DNA of 12,438 nt from an uncultured Lachnospiraceae bacterium (GTDB lineage: Bacteria > Bacillota > Clostridia > Lachnospirales > Lachnospiraceae): contig CAUCWU010000032.1 in assembly GCA_958446555.1 (NCBI GenBank), positions 1 to 12,438 of the forward strand. The letters are read 5' to 3'. A program made the translations under genes and the position numbers. Under the pieces are notes generated by a model. The model did no database searches. It had not been told where the DNA came from and saw only the letters and a program-made list of their open reading frames with translations. Below are positions 8,360-12,438 of the stretch, piece by piece. How positions within the stretch are numbered: the stretch's first letter is position 1; every line of letters begins with the position of its first letter.

Positions 8360-9644
8360 AAACTAATCGTATTTTTCCTGTAAGCAAGTCGCTCATCATA
8401 CCTTTTTTAATGCTCGAATATTTATCACACTTACGCTGATGAAGAGTGATGAGGTGGTCGAGGTTGGCAAAATACTCTCCTATTTTTTCTTGTTCTTCTA
8501 CTGATGGCATTAAAATCCGCATCATCTGTGACGGCTTCAAGGTAAAATGCCTCATAGTTCCGCCAGCCGAAGCAGTATCAACATAAGACTTGGCATTAGT
8601 TGTTTCAAAATATGTTTTCAAATATTGTCCTACTAACTCCCTTGATTTAGATGTTCGTGCATATAAAACAGCTCCGCCTTGTACATAAATTGGCTTTTTA
8701 TCAGTAATTAAAAGACTTTTTCCAATCTCACCTCCGCCGTTAAAAAGAACATCATCCTTGGTTGGTGCACCTGTTCGATTTTTATAAAACTCATATCGTT
8801 CTTGGGAGATAAATAGCACACCATCTGTATTCTCGTTTGTAACATCACTGGCTCTAATATATGGAACTCCTGATTCTGACCATTCAGAATTGGGAATTCT
8901 TGCACTGTCTTTAATCTCACAAACCTCTCCGAGCTTACGCTGTTCCCAAGCGTCAGTAAATCCTGGCAAACGCATTTCTGGAACTGCGGCATCCTTTTGT
9001 GGAAACATTTTTGATAAACATCCATTTTTAACAAACTTCATCTTATTTACAACTTTTGTTTCTGCTGTCATTAATAACTGCACTTCATTTAATGATTGTA
9101 CTATTTTCTCCTGTTCATCAAATGGCGGTACCAATATCAATGTCTCTGAAATAGCGCCTTTTGATATTGATGACACTTTTATACCTGTTATATATGGCAA
9201 TATTTGATTGTGAAATAAATTGGAATTCATGTAATATCCTAACCACCCCGGAGCAAAATCACCTTTTTTCACTCTACACGGAATAGTATGAAGTCCTGCA
9301 ACAAGCTTGCTATCACCGAGATTCTGTACCTCTGTAACTTTTCCAACAGTTTCGTCCTCCGCCGTATCTGCAATAACAATGTCACCATCCTGAAGTAATT
9401 GAGTCGATGAAGATAACAGTGATAAATCATTTACGTATGGAATTTCTTCTTTACAATTCAATACTTCTGGAAATTTTGTCAAAATATCGCCATAGTGAAT
9501 ATTTCTTACAGCTCCACCGCGATTATTTAAATTTTCGCGTGACAGAGTATTATTAGATAACACTCTAAATGTTTCGTCAAATGTTTGAAGTTCCCAGTCT
9601 ACTGGAATATCGCCAATCTCTGTGTGCTTTAATTCTCTTACCAT
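8358..9644 (-). CDS. hsdS: Type I restriction-modification specificity subunit S
   Basis: HsdS sets the DNA sequence recognised by both the methyltransferase and the restriction complex. The 428 residues show the standard two-half plan. Target recognition domain 1 covers about 1-172. The central conserved helix follows at about 173-215 (VPPFDEQEKIVQSL...). A hinge, LPGFTDAWEQRKLGE, lies at 226-240. Target recognition domain 2 covers about 241-378. The C-terminal conserved helix is at about 379-423 (MPSVEEQEKIGEYF...LLTGKIRL). The repeated EEQEKI/DEQEKI pattern marks the two helices that separate the recognition domains. Its ATG overlaps the hsdM stop by seven bases, with AAAGGA at 9660-9655 ten bases upstream. 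The recognition sequence cannot be read from the protein. No second or silent hsdS copy and no recombinase gene lies in the window. The gene looks intact. Confidence 0.97.
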   Translation of the reverse strand: MVRELKHTEIGDIPVDWELQTFDETFRVLSNNTLSRENLNNRGGAVRNIHYGDILTKFPEVLNCKEEIPYVNDLSLLSSSTQLLQDGDIVIADTAEDETVGKVTEVQNLGDSKLVAGLHTIPCRVKKGDFAPGWLGYYMNSNLFHNQILPYITGIKVSSISKGAISETLILVPPFDEQEKIVQSLNEVQLLMTAETKVVNKMKFVKNGCLSKMFPQKDAAVPEMRLPGFTDAWEQRKLGEVCEIKDSARIPNSEWSESGVPYIRASDVTNENTDGVLFISQERYEFYKNRTGAPTKDDVLFNGGGEIGKSLLITDKKPIYVQGGAVLYARTSKSRELVGQYLKTYFETTNAKSYVDTASAGGTMRHFTLKPSQMMRILMPSVEEQEKIGEYFANLDHLITLHQRKCDKYSSIKKGMMSDLLTGKIRLV

Positions 9645-12307
9645 TTGAGGCCCATCCTTTCCAGATGGCTCTTTACTTTTGCCTCATAATCAGCAGTCTG
9701 CTTCATAAGGTCAGGAAGCGTATTTTCATAACGTTTAGACAGTTCAATAATTCGATCTGCGAGCTGATGAGAAATAGCTGCATACAAATCATTAATACCT
9801 GTACCGATGGCGTAATACCACTTTTTGTTTACCAGTAAATCCATGATTTCATCATCTGTTAAAATTGCATATCGCTCACGAGCCTTCTCATCAAGTTCTT
9901 TATCCATCTCCTTGATAAGTTTTGTTGAATCCTCTGATTTCTTAGCAAGATCATAAGCAGCTTTAAGTTCTGCATAATCGTCTGCATATGCTTCCGGCAC
10001 TGGTGCTTCTGCCCGTGCCATTGCCAGTGCATATGCAACGGATGTCTTTGTCACAGTACCTTTTTCTGTATAAGCCACTTCTAGAATAATATTGTTACTA
10101 ATGTAATCCACATACTCCTTCTTCTTCATAGGAAGCATGCCCTGCAATTTAACAAGTCCATCAATCAGTGGAGTATGAATATGGCTCATGATTTCATCCA
10201 TCTTTTCTTGGATATCTTTGCTCTTTACTTTTCCACCTTCAGCCACATCAGACAAAACGGAATCCTCTGCAGATTCTTCAATTAAAGAGGTAAGGCGAGA
10301 GTCTGTTTCTGCGACAAATTCTACAAGGGCGTCCATTGCTTTTTTCTCTTCAGGGAGTAGTTCGGAAATAATAAGCTCTTTGGGTATAAGTTTTCCTTCC
10401 CATCCTGCAACTTTCAGTTCCGGATTTCCATCTTCATCTTTTTTCTTTGTTTCTTTCATGATGTTTTCTGTTTCTCTTGCAACACCATAACCAACTTCGT
10501 CGGAGATGATCATAGAAACATCATCGCTAAGTACTTCATTCCAATAAACAAGAAGTACCTGATATACATCATATTTATTAATAAGCGAAAGATCCTCAAA
10601 CTCTTTCAATATAGCTTGCGCTAATTCAACAATCAGTTCTTTTGCAGACACACCAGTCGTCAGATCCCTAAGTTTTGAATCTGCGTAAGACTTCCAATTT
10701 GAGAATGCTTCATCAATCATTTCTCCATAAGCCGCAAATTCTGCGTTAGAATATGTTATCTGCCGAATCACATCTTCTTTTACATTCAGTTTATAATAAC
10801 CTTCGCTAAACACTCCAAGAAGTTCATTCTTAAGAGTTGGGAATGCAGTCCAGAAACGTTCCAATGCATCAATATCCGCTGCCGGTATACCACCATGAAT
10901 ATGCGCATATATGCTTTGAATATCTTCTGGGTCAGAAGAATCGATATAGCGAGAAATATTCAGATTGTATCCATTCTTTTCCTTAATCTCTTTGTTTGGT
11001 ACAAAACAAGCGTATTTAGGATCTGTTGTAATCTGCTCATTAAAAGTAGTTACAATACGATAAATATCCTGTTCACGGAGTCTGTTCTTACTTCCATCCT
11101 TTACATAGCTCTTGCCTGCATCAATCATAAAGATACCAGCTCGGTTTTCCGCACCTTCTTTATCAATTACGAGAATGCAAGCCGGAATACCTGTTCCGTA
11201 AAATAAGTTCGGAGGCAAGCTGATAATTCCTTTAATCCAACCTTTATCAACAATTGTCCGCCTGATAGTTGCTTCAGCATTTCCTCTAAACAATACTCCA
11301 TGTGGAAGAATTACTGCTGCTTTACCAGTAGACTTCAGGGTCTTCAAAATGTGCATTAACCAGGCGTAATCACCATTCTTTTCAGGTGGTCTATCCCCAT
11401 AACCAGAGAATCTACCAAACTCTTTTAACCCATCAGACCAGTTTTTAAGAGAAAATGGAGGATTTGCCACGATGTAATCAAATCGTTCAAGTTCTGAAGG
11501 GTTATCAGCTTTTATAAACTGAGGATCTGAGAATGTGTTTCCTGCCATAATTCTAATTGTAGCTTTGTTATGAAGAACCGCATTCATCTTTGCCAAACCG
11601 GCTGTAGAACCATCTTTTTCCTGACCATAACCTGAAATTTCAAAAGGAGCTTCTGCTAATGCTCTGATTAACAAAGAACCACTTCCACAAGCCGGGTCAC
11701 ATACGGTTGCATCATGGTCGGTACACTTATCGATACCAATAATTTTTGCAAGAATTCGAGACACCTCTGCTGGAGTGTAGAATTGTCCCTTACTCTTTCC
11801 ACTTTCAGACGCAAAGTTACGCATCAAATATTCGTAAGCGTCACCAATAATATCGTCGCCTTCTGCTTTATTTTTTGAAAAATCAAGTTCAGGACGCTGA
11901 AAAATCGCAATAAGCTTAGTAAGCTTATCAACCATTTCTTTATCCTTACCAATTTTTGCTTCATCATTAAAATGAGCAATATCAATAACGCCCTTCAATC
12001 CTTCGTTTACTTCAGCTAGACGAGCTATAATCTTATCTATACCTTCGCCAATGTTCTTCTTATTTTTAAGTGCTATAAAATCATCAAAAGAACACCCTGT
12101 TCTTTTCTCAGGATCAGGATTCGGATCATTTGCCTTATCAAAAACAGTCAAATCTCCGTATTTCTGCCCTTTATATTTATCAGTTACATACTTCATAAAT
12201 AAAAGTGTAAGTATGTAATCCTTATATTGTGATGCATCCATGCCTCCGCGTAACGCATCGCAGCTCGCCCAAAGGGAGCTATATAACTCTGTTTTCTTTA
12301 CTGCCAT
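9638..12307 (-). CDS. hsdM: Type I DNA adenine methyltransferase subunit M with long C-terminal extension
   Basis: HsdM transfers a methyl group from S-adenosylmethionine to adenine N6 at the site chosen by HsdS, marking self DNA. Residues 1-140 form the helical HsdM_N domain (SLWASCDALRGGMDASQYKD). The catalytic domain has GQFYTPAEV 174-182, the cofactor motif DPACGSGSLL 204-213 and the catalytic motif NPPF 282-285, which marks an N6-adenine enzyme. Residues about 460-889 are an additional, charged, mostly helical region ending in TDDEIMDLLVNKKWYYAI (817-834) and further helices. A typical HsdM is about 500-530 residues, so this one carries some 350-400 extra. I have the impression that this long form recurs in Clostridia, but I cannot verify that here. 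An AAGGAG site at 12322-12317 lies nine bases before the ATG, which fixes the start. The gene begins 35 bases after the preceding regulator-like gene and overlaps hsdS by seven bases. Confidence 0.96.
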   Translation of the reverse strand: MAVKKTELYSSLWASCDALRGGMDASQYKDYILTLLFMKYVTDKYKGQKYGDLTVFDKANDPNPDPEKRTGCSFDDFIALKNKKNIGEGIDKIIARLAEVNEGLKGVIDIAHFNDEAKIGKDKEMVDKLTKLIAIFQRPELDFSKNKAEGDDIIGDAYEYLMRNFASESGKSKGQFYTPAEVSRILAKIIGIDKCTDHDATVCDPACGSGSLLIRALAEAPFEISGYGQEKDGSTAGLAKMNAVLHNKATIRIMAGNTFSDPQFIKADNPSELERFDYIVANPPFSLKNWSDGLKEFGRFSGYGDRPPEKNGDYAWLMHILKTLKSTGKAAVILPHGVLFRGNAEATIRRTIVDKGWIKGIISLPPNLFYGTGIPACILVIDKEGAENRAGIFMIDAGKSYVKDGSKNRLREQDIYRIVTTFNEQITTDPKYACFVPNKEIKEKNGYNLNISRYIDSSDPEDIQSIYAHIHGGIPAADIDALERFWTAFPTLKNELLGVFSEGYYKLNVKEDVIRQITYSNAEFAAYGEMIDEAFSNWKSYADSKLRDLTTGVSAKELIVELAQAILKEFEDLSLINKYDVYQVLLVYWNEVLSDDVSMIISDEVGYGVARETENIMKETKKKDEDGNPELKVAGWEGKLIPKELIISELLPEEKKAMDALVEFVAETDSRLTSLIEESAEDSVLSDVAEGGKVKSKDIQEKMDEIMSHIHTPLIDGLVKLQGMLPMKKKEYVDYISNNIILEVAYTEKGTVTKTSVAYALAMARAEAPVPEAYADDYAELKAAYDLAKKSEDSTKLIKEMDKELDEKARERYAILTDDEIMDLLVNKKWYYAIGTGINDLYAAISHQLADRIIELSKRYENTLPDLMKQTADYEAKVKSHLERMGLKW

Positions 12308-12316
12308 TGCCAGAAT

Positions 12317-12322
12317 CTCCTT
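12317..12322 (-). promoter_or_regulatory. Ribosome binding site of hsdM
   Basis: AAGGAG on the minus strand, nine bases before the ATG at 12307-12305, in the 35-base gap after the upstream gene. It fixes the hsdM start. It lies nine bases downstream of the hairpin at 12355-12332. Confidence 0.75.
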
Positions 12323-12331
12323 GTCATTTTT

Positions 12332-12355
12332 TGCTGTATCGATTACTCGATAGCA
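12332..12355 (-). promoter_or_regulatory. Small inverted repeat / RNA hairpin with a GTAA loop at the stop codon of the first gene
   Basis: On the minus strand the sequence reads TGCTATCGA, GTAA, TCGAT, AC, AGCA. The two arms pair over nine positions, with a two-base AC bulge and a four-base loop GTAA, which fits the stable GNRA type in RNA. The loop contains the TAA stop of the upstream gene. It is followed by a run of A rather than T, so it is not an ordinary intrinsic terminator. It could be an operator for a DNA-binding protein, a processing or stabilising element before hsdM, or chance. The pairing is seen directly; the role is unknown. Confidence 0.45.
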
Positions 12356-12438
12356 CTTTTTCCACTTTTAACCCACACATCAAGTTCAGAACATTTAAAC
12401 TTCCATTGCTTCCCGATCTTGTGTGCTGGTATTCCTTT
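12343..12438 (-). CDS. Excisionase-like / MerR-type helix-turn-helix protein, C-terminal end only
   Basis: Only the last 31 codons and the TAA stop (12345-12343) are inside the window. The protein ends KGIPAHKIGKQWKFKCSE followed by LDVWVKSGKSAIE. The pattern G-x-P-x-x-x-I-G-x-x-W-x-F, then a helix with D-x-W, is typical of the HTH_17 excisionase family of small MerR-like DNA-binding proteins of about 60-150 residues. These normally bind DNA as regulators or as recombination directionality factors. It is read in the same direction as hsdM and ends 35 bases before it, so it probably is the preceding gene of the same transcript and may regulate it. Because it is cut off, its start, size and promoter cannot be seen. 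The family call rests on a short stretch but the match to the pattern is good. Confidence 0.72.
   Translation of the reverse strand, partial: KGIPAHKIGKQWKFKCSELDVWVKSGKSAIE

Noticed and set aside
8890..9207. Plus-strand open frame opposite hsdS, and similar short frames across the window
   Set aside because: All overlap real minus-strand genes, show no protein motifs, and look like shadows of the coding strand.
8358..9644. Possible phase-variable hsdS with inverted repeats
   Set aside because: Only one hsdS copy is present, no recombinase gene and no matching inverted copy is seen in the window, so switching cannot be supported here.
1..12438. BREX, DISARM or other multi-gene defence system
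   Set aside because: No PglX/PglZ/BrxL/DrmA-type proteins are present. Every large gene is explained by type I restriction, McrBC or the peptidase fusion.
1..12438. CRISPR array, tRNA, rRNA or insertion sequence
   Set aside because: No regularly spaced repeats, RNA gene signatures, transposase motifs or terminal inverted repeats were seen. Almost all bases are coding.

Overview
The window is a single, tightly packed, minus-strand gene cluster for defence against foreign DNA. It reads from right to left with no gap longer than 35 bases, and nothing convincing is encoded on the plus strand. Low G+C, AAGGAG-type ribosome binding sites before nearly every gene, and the style of the proteins (McrC beginning PIQNIYYMLSYAF, HsdS with the PGFTDAWEQRKLGE hinge) suggest a Firmicute, most likely a gut-type Clostridia/Lachnospiraceae member. 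This assignment comes from recognition and not from a database search.

Layout in transcription order (right to left): the tail of a small excisionase-like helix-turn-helix gene (12438-12343, cut by the window edge); hsdM, an 889-residue type I adenine methyltransferase with a long C-terminal extension (12307-9638); hsdS, the two-TRD specificity subunit (9644-8358); hsdR, the nuclease/translocase (8343-5203); an 849-residue protein fusing a complete YgjP-like zinc peptidase to an ImmA/IrrE-like zinc peptidase and an XRE-like helix-turn-helix (5199-2650); an 828-residue McrB-type GTPase with Mrr_N-like and EVE/PUA-like domains (2626-140); and the first 47 codons of mcrC (143-1, cut by the window edge).

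HsdM, HsdS and HsdR should form a complete type I restriction-modification enzyme that methylates self DNA and cuts unmethylated DNA. McrB and McrC should form a modification-dependent (type IV) restriction system that acts on DNA carrying modified bases. Together they would cover both unmodified and modified invaders. The double-peptidase gene lies between them with ribosome binding sites buried in its neighbours. It is the least understood part. Control of the restriction machinery by proteolysis, or relief of repression on sensing damage or phage, are hypotheses and are not shown by the sequence.

The main points for follow-up are the double metallopeptidase fusion, the co-operonic type I plus type IV arrangement, the reader-domain stack in McrB, the large HsdM extension, and a small RNA hairpin whose GNRA-type loop holds the stop codon of the first gene just before hsdM.
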